Source: Onchidella celtica
Taxonomy: Eukaryota; Mollusca; Gastropoda; Systellommatophora; Onchidiidae
Reading direction: 5' to 3'
Assembly: GCA_963931925.1 (NCBI GenBank)
Contig: OZ007581.1
Span: 17,788,450-17,852,449, forward strand
DNA length: 64,000 bases
Position 1 is the stretch's first letter. Each line of letters begins with the position of its first letter. This document shows, piece after piece, positions 47,478 through 58,388 of the stretch. The notes under the pieces were generated by a model. The model searched no databases and had not been told where the DNA came from. It saw nothing but the letters and a program-made list of their open reading frames with translations. The translations under genes and the position numbers were made by a program.

Positions 47478-47485
47478 TATAAAAG
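47478..47485 (+). promoter_or_regulatory. TATA box of the fibrinogen-domain gene
   Basis: TATAAAAG lies 79 bases upstream of the start codon at 47564. A transcription start about 30 bases downstream would leave a 5' UTR of about 50 bases. Its position is consistent with a compact promoter for a secreted-protein gene. Confidence 0.55.
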
Positions 47486-47563
47486 TGGCAGCTGCTACAC
47501 TGATTTATTTGAAACAGGGACACTATTATTTCAGTACCATATTTAGAGCGACATTTTATCACC

Positions 47564-48634
47564 ATGGTTTTTCAAGAAAGTATTCTGTTTCTTCTAATTC
47601 TTCACAGTTTTCTCTTCTTGGTGGTCACCAAATTTTTGACATGGGACTTTCCTCGAGCTATGCTCTGTGATGTTAAGGCTCGTTTGGCTTATCGATGCAT
47701 GGCCCAAGTGGGACTGGGCAATACCAGTGCTATTCACTGTTGTTCGTTGTGCTCCACACGAAATTCTTGCTTGGGTGCTAGTCTAACCAAGTCGAATGCA
47801 AGTGATGTCTGCTATCTACACACTCCCGGTCCAGATGTCACAGGGTGTGGGGTTGTGGACACTAGTATGCTCTATTTTGACCGGAGACCAAAGATTTGCG
47901 TTAAAGGCACCTGGGATGAGACCCTCGGCACCTGTCGCTGCGATAACTCTTATTCTGGTGAATTGTGCGACAGGTGGGTATTTAACTGTTCAGATTTTTA
48001 CAAATATCATAAAGATTTTCATGGATATACTAGGGTAAGAGGCCACTTCTTGAAATACCCAACAGACCTTCGGATAAAGTGTTGGGTAACACAGGATCAG
48101 GTTCTAACGGTTTTTGCCAGCAATGTCGGTACTCTAACCTTCAACAGGACTTGGTTGGACTATGTGCAGGGTTTTGGTGAGGCAATTTATACATGGATAG
48201 GACTGGAGAATATGCGATATCTCTTGAACAAGGCAGTTACTCAAAGTATTGGGTTTAGAGCCAGGTTCAAGGGGGGCCAAATAGAGCACGCCTACACAAA
48301 TGTCTCTATAGGTGACGCCAGTACAAATTATTCGCTACAGTTGGTACACGAAGCACCCCTTAACCCAGCAGAGATGGACTGTCTGTCTCAGAGTAACCTG
48401 ACTCCTTTCTACACTTGGGATGCTGTCCATGACGCCACGGCTACAGAAGATTGCCTACTTCGGGCTGGGACTGGTTGGTGGTTTAGTGGGTGTAACTTCA
48501 CCTGCAATCCTTTAGGCGTGTACGATAGTTCTCGGCAAGGTAGCCGCACTCTCCCTGATATGAGTCCACAGAACTTGGACGATGCCCTTGAAAGAGTTGA
48601 AATGTACTTGATTGAGCCGAAAGACGAATTTTAA
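47564..48634 (+). CDS. secreted fibrinogen-related lectin (PAN-like + EGF-like + divergent FBG)
   Basis: A 356-residue single-exon protein with ACCATGG at the start. Residues 1-24 form a hydrophobic signal peptide. Residues about 35-105 are cysteine-rich and PAN/apple-like (YRCMAQV, CCSLC, NSCLGA, VCYL). Residues about 112-137 form one EGF-like unit (GTWDETLGTCRCDNSYSGELC). The rest is a fibrinogen C-terminal-like domain: WLDYVQGFG, WIGLENM, FYTWDAVHDA, CLLRAGTGWWFSGC, and a final VEMYLIEP. The usual Trp-rich strand between the last cysteine and the C terminus is shortened or replaced. About eight N-glycosylation sequons are visible. Fibrinogen-related proteins in molluscs act as pattern-recognition lectins in haemolymph or secretions; that role is inferred. 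The stop is directly followed by a CT minisatellite, so the 3' UTR must be repetitive. A recent retrocopy is possible but no poly(A) trace was seen. Confidence 0.8.
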   Translation: MVFQESILFLLILHSFLFLVVTKFLTWDFPRAMLCDVKARLAYRCMAQVGLGNTSAIHCCSLCSTRNSCLGASLTKSNASDVCYLHTPGPDVTGCGVVDTSMLYFDRRPKICVKGTWDETLGTCRCDNSYSGELCDRWVFNCSDFYKYHKDFHGYTRVRGHFLKYPTDLRIKCWVTQDQVLTVFASNVGTLTFNRTWLDYVQGFGEAIYTWIGLENMRYLLNKAVTQSIGFRARFKGGQIEHAYTNVSIGDASTNYSLQLVHEAPLNPAEMDCLSQSNLTPFYTWDAVHDATATEDCLLRAGTGWWFSGCNFTCNPLGVYDSSRQGSRTLPDMSPQNLDDALERVEMYLIEPKDEF

Positions 48635-49195
48635 TCTCTTCTCTTTCTCTCTCTCTCTCTCTCTGTCGCTCTCCTCCTCTCTGTTTCTCTCCCACTCTGT
48701 CGCTCTCCTCTTCTCTGTTTCTCTCTCACTCTGTCGCTCTCCTCCTCTCTGTTTTTCTCTCACTCTGTCTGTCTCTCTATCCCTCTCTCTGTCTGTCTCT
48801 CTATCCCTCTCTCTGTCTGTCTCTCTATCCCTCTCTCTGTCTGTCTCTCTATCCCTCTCTCTGTCTGTCTCTCTATCCCTCTCTCTGTCTGTCTCTCTAT
48901 CCCTCTCTCTGTCTGTCTCTCTATCCCTCTCTCTGTCTGTCTCTCTATCCCTCTCTCTGTCTGTCTCTCTATCCCTCTCTCTGTCTGTCTCTCTATCCCT
49001 CTCTCTGTCTGTCTCTCTATCCCTCTCTCTGTCTGTCTCTCTATCCCTCTCTCTGTTTGTCTCTCTATCCCTCTCTCTGTCTGTCTCTCTATCCCTCTCT
49101 CTGTCTGTCTCTCTATCCCTCTCTCTGTCTGTCTCTCTATCCCTCTCTCTGTCTGTCTCTCTATCCCTCTCTCTGTCTGTCTCTTTACCTCAGCC
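48635..49195. repeat. CT tract and 24-bp minisatellite, about 17 copies
   Basis: After (CT)n and CACTCTGTCGCT-type variants, a near-perfect 24-bp unit (CCCTCTCTCTGTCTGTCTCT plus CTAT) is repeated from about 48781 to 49185, with one T variant near 49057. Since 24 is a multiple of three, long Ser/Leu/Val frames arise on the plus strand; they are artefacts. Confidence 0.95.
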
Positions 49196-49309
49196 CTTCC
49201 CCTCTTTTCTCTTCCTCTTTCTGTCAGTGTCTGTGTCTCCGTTTCCTTTTCTGTAATCTGACTCTCTCTCTCTCTCTCTCTACGATTCTATCTGTCGCTT
49301 GTGACCGTT

Positions 49310-49313
<4 letters not shown>

Positions 49314-49346
<33 letters not shown>
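49314..49346. repeat. (GT)n microsatellite
   Basis: About 16 GT dinucleotides, flanked by CT-rich sequence on both sides. Confidence 0.9.
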
Positions 49347-49379
49347 CTCTCTCTTTCTCTCGTTATCTCTCTCTTCTAT

Positions 49380-50530
49380 CTTTATCCAAATTATCAGATC
49401 AAGGTGACATTATAGCTCTCAATAAGCATACATTGTGTAACAAGATCATCACTGCAGTTCAAAACTATGAGCTCCAGAATATGAAATGTACGTGGCTTTA
49501 CAGATTGATAACATTTTGCTATAGTTCATTTCGTGCAAAAAAAATCAACAACAACGGCCCTTTGCAACAATTTGTCTTGGCTACATCCGAGACAGAAGAT
49601 ACAGAGACGGTTCAATTCCCCAAATTCCGTCCGCCGACTTGGGCGCGTATCATCCATGTCAACAATGCAACAATTCGCACGAAAATTGAAGGAAAAAGGC
49701 TAGTACCACAGAGCTCTGTGAGTAGTGCTCACAGTTTTCATACGCGCGCAAGTTGTGGATATATAGCGAAAGAAGGAATGGTCCGTCTCGGTATTCTGTG
49801 TCTCTGGTTACAAAATGTTTTCCAGCGTGAGTGGAGATTTGATTTTGTTTTCTCTTTAGCTCTATAATGCACATTAAACTTCCTTCTGCACATCTTTAAA
49901 GATGCTGCAGTAAGATGGTGCCGCGAAAGGCATTGCTTATACTCTAGAAACGTAACACTGGGTGTACCATTCAATACTTGTGAACATTCGCTCGCTTAAA
50001 CAAAAAAAAAGGCTGTTGTTACTAGTACGTACGCACCCCAAGCGTTTTGTGCTACCTGTCCCAAACCCCGTCCTTGGCCTCAACTCTAAATCTCATCGAA
50101 TCCCTAATCCTAATTTTTTATATTTCTACAAAATGTGAACATATTTGTGACCGCAACTGACACCCCCCCCCCCCCCGCCCCCGAAAAAAAAGGCGAGGAG
50201 GGAGACGCTAAAGGTGAAATACATATCTCTTTAAAAACTTTTCAAAAAAGAATTTTATGACTATTTCAAGAAAACTATTTTAAGTGAATGCAGAAAAAAA
50301 AAAGGCTAATTTTCGTATTATAAGTAAATCTCAATTTCCATAGAAAATGACCTTTCCCCTCTTTTGGATGGGTTTTCCCGGGAATTTGGTAATTCCCGCT
50401 TTTGTCAGATCAACTCCCATATTGAGAAGTGAGTGCTGCTTCAGTACAACAAGTTGGCGGGAGGATTTTTTTTATTGCTTAAATTAACGTATTTATTAGG
50501 GAATCCAGGTTCCAAAATGTTTTATTTCAA
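49380..50530. other. non-coding
   Basis: A plus-strand frame covering 49301-49867 starts in the GT repeat and shows no domain; it is not called. A C run of 14 lies near 50163. Confidence 0.4.
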
Positions 50531-50532
50531 AA

Positions 50533-52158
50533 TGCCAAAAAAAATTAAAACCTGTTGAACCTGGCTCTCTACAAATAGAAACATCAAAACAAATACTGCT
50601 TGGTAGCTGAACCTGTTGAACCATTTAGAATTAACTTTGTCTTCAATGTATAATTTTTCCAAACACTATTTGTTTTGATGTTTCTATTTGTAGAGAGCCA
50701 GGTTCAACAGGTTCAGCTACCAAGCACTATTTGTTTTGATGTTTCTATTTGTAGAGAGCCAGGTTCAACAGGTTCAGCTACCAAGCACTATTTGTTTTGA
50801 TGTTCGTATTTGTAGAGAGCCAGGTGTCACGAGTGGAGTGAGCGATAGTTAATAATTACGGGGGGAAAGGAGGAGAGTAAAATTAACGCACGTAGACAAG
50901 TAAGGGAAAGCGTGCATGTTTATGAGTGGTGGGGGTCTGAATGAGGCGAGAGCGCTGTATTACTATCACTGCAAGTTAGAACGTCCTAAAGAGCGGACGC
51001 AAGAGAAAGCCCAGTGGGCGAACATAAGGGGAGCAGTCGGAAGACTAGTGAGAGAGTTTTTTCCAGTGATGACTGGTGTCGGGGACGGGCCGAAGAGCCA
51101 CCTCGGTGAGCACAGGGGATAGGCCAGCATAGGGCCGGAGGCCACACATAGGCCAAGAGTGAGGCTGTCGGTGCAGGACAGTAGAGGCACATAAAGTCGT
51201 GGCAGTCTGGCCACGGACAGGGACGTAGATATGAGCGTGAATGTGCTAATTGAAATGATAATGTACTATTGCCATGTTGATGGGCTATTGAAATGATAAT
51301 GTACTATTGCCACGTGAATGTGCTAATTGAAATGATAATGTACTATTGCCATGTTGATGGGCTATTGAAATGATAATGTACTATTGCCATGTTGATGGGC
51401 TATTGAAATGATAATGTGCTATTGCCCTGCTGAGGTGCTAGTGGAATGCTAAGGTGTTATGGCAATAGGAAGGTGATATTGAGAGACTGCGGTGCCAGTG
51501 AATTATTAATGTGCTATTAAGACCCTGAGGGGAGAGGCTGAGGCCGAAGTGTCTTTAGGAAGTAACTACCGGGTTGTGGATCCGAGGAAGAGTGCATGTG
51601 GGAATAAGGCCGTTGTACGGCAGTTAAATTCAATAATATAATGTATGTAATTGCGCTATTATCTGTATAATTATGTTTAATAAATGTGAGTCTGATGGGT
51701 TGTTCTGTTAAGTGTTAAACTTGTTCGTTCGTGATTGTTGTCCTGTCATAACTTATTACATCTCCCAGTCTGGGATTTGTGACACCAGGTTCAACAGGTT
51801 CAGCTACCAAGCACTATTTGTTTTGATGTTTCTATTTGTAGAGAGCCAGGTTCAACAGGTTCAGCTACCAAGCACTATTTATTTTGATGTTTCTATTTGT
51901 AGAGAGCCAGGTTCAACAGGTTCAGCTACCAAGCACTATTTGTTTTGATGTTTCCATTTGTAGAGAGCCAGGTTCAACAGGTTCAGCTACCAAGCACTAT
52001 TTGTTTTGATGTTTCTATTTGTAGAGAGCCAGGTTCAACAGGTTCAGCTACCAAGCACTATTTGTTTTGATGTTTCTATTTGTAGAGAGCCAGGTTCAAC
52101 AGGTTCAACTACCAAGCACTATTTGTTTTGACGTTTTTGTTTGTAATTTTTTGGCATT
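50533..52158. mobile_element. foldback-like element with 61-bp subterminal repeats
   Basis: Outer inverted ends are AATGCCAAAAAAAATTA on the left and TAATTTTTTGGCATT on the right. Inside, one inverted copy of a 61-bp unit (50551-50622) faces a direct array of about nine copies (50660-50824 and 51785-52140). The unit contains AGAGAGCCAGGTTCAACAGG and CAAGCACTATTTGTTTTGAT. Inverted ends with internal tandem repeats fit a foldback-type DNA element. The array is split by a solo LTR. Confidence 0.7.
50825..51784. mobile_element. solo LTR, family AB copy B (960 bp)
   Basis: Begins TGTCACGAGTGGAG and ends GGGATTTGTGACA. Both flanks read CCAGG (50820-50824, 51785-51789), a perfect 5-bp duplication of the host repeat unit. 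It is homologous to 31111-32178. It contains a local expansion of a roughly 38-bp unit (TGATAATGTACTATTGCC ... GGGCTATTGAAA) at 51250-51435, where copy A has a 19-20-bp unit. Confidence 0.93.
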
Positions 52159-52294
52159 ACACAGGACATTGTTTATCTCAAGTTTATGATAATATCATAA
52201 TTTTATGTTTATTGGTTTAAATTCTAAATTAAATTGAATTTTATAATGTACATTATTTAAAATTTATTTTAACGTTTCATCATTAATTTTCTGC

Positions 52295-52945
52295 CCCAGT
52301 TTTGTCATTTTTCTCTGCCAGTTTTGTCATTTTTCTCTGACAGTTATGTCATTTTTCTCTGCCAGTTTTGTCATTTTTCTCTGACAGTTATGTCATTTTT
52401 CTTTGCCAGTTTTGTCATTTTTCTCTGACAGTTTTGTCATTTTTCTCTGCCAGTTTTGTCATTTTTCTCTGACAGTTATGTCATTTTTTTCTGCCAGTTT
52501 TGTCATTTTTCTCTGACAGTTTTGTCATTTTTCTCTGCCAGTTTTGTCATTTTTCTCTGACAGTTTTGTCATTTTTCTCTGCCAGTTTTGTCATTTTTCT
52601 CTGACAGTTTTGTCATTTTTCTCTGCCAGTTTTGTCATTTTTCTCTGACAGTTTTGTTATTTTTCTCTGCCAGTTTTGTCATTTTCTCTGACAGTTTTGT
52701 CATTTTTCTCTGACAGTTTTGTCATTTTTCTCTGACAGTTTTGTCATTTTTCTCTGCCAGTTTTGTCATTTTTCTCTGACAGTTTTGTCATTTTTCTCTG
52801 CCAGTTTTGTCATTTTTCTCTGACAGTTTTGTCATTTTTCTCTGACAGTTTTGTCATTTTTCTCTGCCAGTTTTGTCATTTTTCTCTGACAGTTTTGTCA
52901 TTTTTCTCTGACAGTTTTAATTGTCATTTTTCCCTGACAGTTTTC
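52295..52945. repeat. 22-bp minisatellite, about 29 copies
   Basis: The unit is CAGTTTTGTCATTTTTCTCTG with one variable base before CAG: TGCCAG and TGACAG alternate through much of the array, giving a 44-bp higher-order period. Some units carry TTATG instead of TTTTG. No spacers, so not a CRISPR-type array. Confidence 0.95.
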
Positions 52946-53385
52946 TCAGCTTCACAGAATATTCATTTTTGTGTAATTAACAATTTATTCATCTGACAAT
53001 TTCCAAAGTTTTTTTTTTCTTTTTTAAATGACTTACCTAAATTGGATATTTGAGACTTGTGGACACGTAACATCACGACCAACAGACGACGAAATAATAC
53101 ATTTGCGTACAATGGATTTGTGGTACCCCCCCCCCTCCCCCCGTGATGTTATGATTTTAACTTTAACTCACTTTTCCTGAATGTTTTCTTTCTTTTATTA
53201 TTTTTAATGTTTTTCAAAGATTATTTGCATGATTCTCCTGTGTATTTTGAATTGGTCGCCAGGCGTACAATAAAATTGAACCTGGACTTGTGCACCTATT
53301 AAAGTTTGAAGAAACGAAAGAAATTAGATTTGCGTTTTGTTGTAATTATTGTTGTTCTATGAGTGTGTTTATGTGTATGCGCTTG

Positions 53386-53387
<2 letters not shown>

Positions 53388-53424
<37 letters not shown>
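53388..53424. repeat. (GT)n microsatellite
   Basis: About 18 GT dinucleotides. Confidence 0.9.
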
Positions 53425-53425
<1 letters not shown>

Positions 53426-53578
53426 CTTTTGTATTTCTGAGTTGTAATTATCGCTTTCTGATAACTTTGTCTCGACTTTTCTCCGTCTACTTCCAGATTT
53501 CTCAAAATTTCCAGAAGTTGCCGATATCCAAGCTCTAAGCATTCACTTCATTTCACACCCGAGTCGTGATGCTCACTG

Positions 53579-53785
53579 ACAATAATAATAATAATAATAA
53601 CCAAAGAGTGTTTCTATATAGTTCCTGTCTCCACAAAATGGAACTGAAAGCGCTTTACAATGAAGTAGTAAAAACAGACACACCTTCTCTCTCTCTCTCT
53701 TTCTCTCTCTCTCTTTCTCTGTCTCTCTCTCTTTCTCTTTCTCTCTCTCACACTCCCTCCCTCTCTTTCTCTCTCTATCTCTCTT
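53579..53785 (-). repeat. inverted SINE/LINE tail followed by CT repeat
   Basis: AAT repeats at 53580-53600 followed by a block ending AAAGCGCTTTACA (near 53650) are the reverse complement of the GTAAAGCGCT...(ATT)n tail type. A CT/CTTT microsatellite runs over 53686-53780. Confidence 0.5.
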
Positions 53786-54259
53786 ATGTAACATAGAAAT
53801 GGTGTCCATGTCAGTTCAGGTTTTGTTTACTGTCTTAATGCCGGTAGATTGTACTACCCGCACCTGTCCCTATTGCTTTGTAGACGCACACGGGAATGTA
53901 AACGTCTCGGGGAGTAAACTCAGAGAAAAGATCACAAGAACCCTGATAAGTGACCTCCTCTCTGCGGAGGCCGCAGCACTGCTTGCATATGATGAGTCAA
54001 CACTGCAAACATTGATGAACGATCTTTCAGATCGCAGACACTATAAAGTTTAAAATTCCTAAGATGACCCTTAAGACCATGGGTGAAAAATCTTTTTCCT
54101 ATCAAGGGTCTCAGATTCTCTGCGTTTGTCTTTGAAAGAGATTGAAAATTTTATGGCTTTTCAACATTAGCTGAAGAGTCATCTTTTTACACTGTGAATG
54201 TCCGTCAAGCTTTTGTTTTTCCTGACTATACCTATGTATTGTGTGTGTGATTTTCATGA

Positions 54260-54323
54260 TATAAATGTTATGAAGCGCTTAGAACCTGGTTACTAACGGA
54301 TGAAGTGCTATTATAAATGATAT

Positions 54324-54363
<40 letters not shown>

Positions 54364-54372
54364 TACTATTAA
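54260..54372 (+). repeat. AAGCGCTTAGAAC ... (ATT)n tail
   Basis: TATGAAGCGCTTAGAACC and GTGCTATTATAAATGAT lead into about 15 ATT triplets. This is the 3' tail type of a dispersed retroposon; an older relative without the ATT run lies at 55531. Confidence 0.55.
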
Positions 54373-57300
54373 TGTGTAGAGATATTGTGTCTATCCATTT
54401 GCACAGAAAATAGCAATTTCAAAGTTCAATACAACTTTCTGCACAAAGCATAATATTGTACGTGGTGCAGTTAGCCTGTGGCATTCTCGCCAATGTATTG
54501 ATCAGAAATTATGCAAAGGGAAATCTATAAATCAGTACGGTTCAGCATTGCCTTCTGGCCATCGCTGCTTTTCAAGCGTGTTTGTGTACAGACACAATGG
54601 AGTTTGCTTAAATGTAGGAGACAGACAGTGCCACAAGAAAGCATTCAGGAACAAACCACATTGTGTTGGACATTTGAGAGAGATCTAAAAGAGGATCAAT
54701 TCCCCAGTCTGGGACGAAATGATAGTTTTTGTAGTACAGTCTAACTTTACTGGAGGCAAAAATTGGAAATGCAACACTCAAAGTGTTTCTCTGGCTTTCG
54801 TGGGCGTATGGGAAATCTCCCGTTTGGGGGCTGGGGGGGGAGAGGGGGGATTTGCCCGAAATTTGCCTCATTTGTTAATATATTTGCTTTCTCTGTCCGA
54901 TTTATTTCTTCTCGCTCTGTCCGAATTTTCCCCACTGATTTGTCCCAATTTGGGCTAACTCCCAGCTCTAGGCTTGTACGCCTATGCTGGCTTTTGTCCA
55001 ATTAGTAACAATTTCTTTTGATAAAAGACAATTCAGTCTAAGCGGGTGGTTGCTGGACGCTACTGGTAGGGTCTCCTTCTGTCATATCGTTCTGTTATAT
55101 TCTGTCTGCCGTTTTGCTTTTGTCCAGCACAATATGACTGTTTCCCGGTACAGGTCTGATGCTGTAAAATCGATTTTTGGCTGGTTGAAATTAAAATTCA
55201 TTTTGACTAAGTCTAGATCTAGATGTGCAAATCTAGTTTTCAAAGATCTGTCGTAATTCTAGACCAAAATTGAAATTAAAATTAATAGATTAAAATCTAT
55301 CCCTATCACCCCCCATATCACCAACGCAAATTTATAATTCATTATTAAATAAATATTATAAAATATACATTCAAATAATATTATAATACTTTAGAATGTG
55401 AGTTGTGAACTGTCGTGAGTTGTGAACTGCGCCTAACAGGCTGCGTTACAATTTGCTCTGAGATAGAGAGAGATAGAGAGAGTGAGAGAAAGAGAGTGAG
55501 AGAGATGCAAATCAAGCGAACAAGACTTTCTGTAAAGCGCCTAGAGCAAACTCGTTTTGATCTTCATCATTCATCATCATCAACACAGCATTGCCTTTAA
55601 GTTGCACTCGGTGAACTTGTCGTCTGCTTGGTTTGTTCTAGATCTACTAGACCAGAACTTTCTAGACCTGTGTGCTTCACTTTAATACATTACCAGGGTT
55701 GTCCAGATCTAATCTAGATCTCTTGGATTTGTAGGTTCATTATCTGACACCATGTAATATATTTGTGTTATGCAGGACGACACATAGGGCGTGACAAAAA
55801 ACTGAACAGTGTGCTCGCTGCAGGGATACAGCCATGTTTTATTGTGCGACCTTGAAATCTGACAATTTCAATATGCCAGGTTGCATTTTACATAATAGAA
55901 CCCGCCATACATTACAATGACCGTTATCGAGTCGACGAGATTACTCCAAACTCAAACTCTACACTGGCACGCAAGTGACCGATACTAGTGGTGGGCAATG
56001 ATTCATCTTTTAAGCGATTCGAATTTGCAAGAGTCCACCATGCTGGGCTGTCTGTAACACAGACAATAGATGTCCAACATATTTAAACGTACTGTAGCAG
56101 GAATCTAGACTGCTGGGTGACTCAGCTTACCAATTTGTCATCTGTATAGACACCGGGAAAGCCCTGTTGGGGAGGGTGGGGTGGGGGGGGGGTCTTGATT
56201 TCTTGAGAAAAGCTAGATGCTGGTGCCAAGCCAAACAGTGGTGGCTTTTGAAGAAATACGTTTTTATGAGTGCTTAGAGCGGGTTTACCTTGCAACTCAC
56301 GACCGAGACAGAACTGTTTAGAAGCATCATCAGATCGATCTTTGTGAAACCATGATCACTGGAGTTGTGTGTGGCTTGAATTTGATCTCCAGTACTTTCT
56401 TGAGAAGATCAGGAAATTCAGCGGGACGACTTCCTTTAGATTAATTATAGAAACTAGCAGACCCACGCAAGATAAGTCTTGCAGATTCTGTATAGGGAGG
56501 CCAATCTATATCTAGATCGGCAGCATTTAGATTCGGTGCAATGACTAATAGAACTTATGTAGATATACACAAATGTGATTATTTTGAGTTTCGACTGCCA
56601 ATGTGTAAGGAGAGGTTAAGGACGAAATTTCCGATCATGCTTTTTTATTCTACTGGATGAAAATGCGTCTCTATTTTGCGGCTTAAAAAATTTTGATATA
56701 AATAATAGTAAAGACTGGTTTTTGTTCAAAATGAATGTGTCCACGCACCTCTTCGTCAAAAATTGATGCAGTACACCAAGTTTCATAATCTTTGATGGCG
56801 TAGTCGCGAAGTTTTAGCTGCTTACAGGTTCACCCTCTAGCTCAATTAGAGTAAGACTAGCTGAGTGTAGGTTGTTGGTATTTTTGGGGGGCGGGGGGGG
56901 GAGGGGGGGGGTAAAACTTAAGACGCCTGTGAACTAAGAAAGGCATTAATGCTGCATAGATAGCTTATAAGAGAGATGCAACCACAAAGGACACCACCAC
57001 TTCAGGCCGAAAGGAACAAGAACAAAAGCCGAAATGCGTAGGATCATTCCCAAAACTCAGCGATGGGACAGTACACACTGTGCAGTGGTGCGCACCGAAA
57101 ATTTTCAGGAAGTGATGATGTCATAAAAAGCTCTAACATGTCAATGAGCCTAATGAAAATTGGGGAAATAATAAATTTCCAATAAAAAAAAAAAAACTAC
57201 ACCGATTTGAGACTTCTATTAAAAACTGCACTCTTACATCCATTCTGATGTACGATATAAAATTTGAAGTCTGAGTGTTGAGTGGTTCAGGAGCCTTTTG

Positions 57301-57490
57301 CAGCGAAAAATCTCAAGTCCACAAATATAATATTATATTATAGTACAGATAAGATCTGATTCCCAATGGAAGCGAAACAAACTTGCTACTCTTCCGGAAC
57401 CGTGTCGTTTGTAAATAGAAAAAGGTGGTGCAGGGACTATACATCATTTAAAAGCTCGGGACGTAAATCTACGGGTTTTTTTTTTTAAAG
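54373..57490. other. non-coding with G-rich tracts
   Basis: No gene supported. G-rich clusters near 54827-54848, 56170-56192 and 56885-56911 have enough closely spaced G runs to allow G-quadruplex folding. A GA microsatellite is at 55461-55506. Confidence 0.45.
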
Positions 57491-57500
57491 TTCTACTTTT

Positions 57501-58388
57501 AACAAAATACTCATTGGGAAAAGAACGAGGAAAACTCCCAAACCATACATCAGTGAAGAAGTGATAGAGCTTGCAAAAAGAAAGAGCAAAGCCAGAAAAC
57601 TTAGTAAACAAGATGAATATCATGCACTGAAGAAGGAAATCCAAACAAAGATCAGAAGAGACAAGAATGCATGGTTAGAAAGAGAGTGTGCAAACATAAC
57701 AGAATGTAATACACAAAGAAAGTCAAAAGAAATGTTTGAACAAATAAGAAAAGTAAAAAAGAGGGATTTCCAACCACAGAACTTGAGTCTGAACAACAAA
57801 GAAGGCACAACACTGACAAACACAAAAGATGTGCTCTCAAGATGGCACGAATACGGCAAGATGCTGTTTGCGGACAACATCAGACCAGACCCGAGGGACC
57901 TCCAACAATCAGACTCACAACAGATAGATAAAGAACCAGAACCTCTCTTGGAGGAAGTACAGGCTGCAATAAAACAAATAAAGAATGGAAAATCCCCTGG
58001 ATTAGAGAACATACCAGGTGAACTCCTGAAACATACCAGCGAATCAGGAATAAAAGCACTCCACCAAATGATCTGCAAAATTTGGCAGACAAATGAATGG
58101 CCAACAGACTGGAAGCTACAAGAATTCGTCATGCTATACAAAAGCGGCAATGTCAAAGACTGTGGAAATTATAGAACCATCGCCCTCATCAGTCACACCA
58201 GCAAAATCCTGCTCATCATCATACTCAACAGAATGAAATCTAAGGTAGAAGAGGAACTATCAGAATGTCAAGCTGGTTACAGGACCAACAGAGGAACCAC
58301 TGACATGCTCTTCATACTACAAATAATGATTGAACAGATAAGAAGCAATGGAAACGAAGCCTTCATCACGTTCATAGACTACAGCTAA
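57501..58388 (+). pseudogene. RTE-type reverse transcriptase, N-terminal part
   Basis: Open from 57489 without a start codon. It has the RT entry motifs KNGKSPGLENIPGELLKH, WKLQEFVMLYKSG, CGNYRTIALIS and CQAGYRTNRGTTD, ending FITFIDYS at a TAA (58386-58388) inside the first catalytic-Asp motif. The same frame continues after the stop with AFDS. One base change is sufficient to explain the stop. Confidence 0.85.

Noticed and set aside
48612-49256. A 214-codon plus-strand frame of Ser/Leu/Val repeats
   Set aside because: It is a translation of the 24-bp CT minisatellite, whose unit is divisible by three; no start context, domain or non-repeat part.
49301-49867. A 188-codon protein downstream of the lectin gene
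   Set aside because: It starts inside a GT microsatellite and shows no domain or relation to the lectin; no supporting splice signals.
52295-52945. CRISPR-like array
   Set aside because: Units are contiguous 22-mers without unique spacers, in eukaryotic DNA; this is a minisatellite.
57620-58156. A 178-codon minus-strand frame
   Set aside because: Antisense shadow of the LINE reverse transcriptase.
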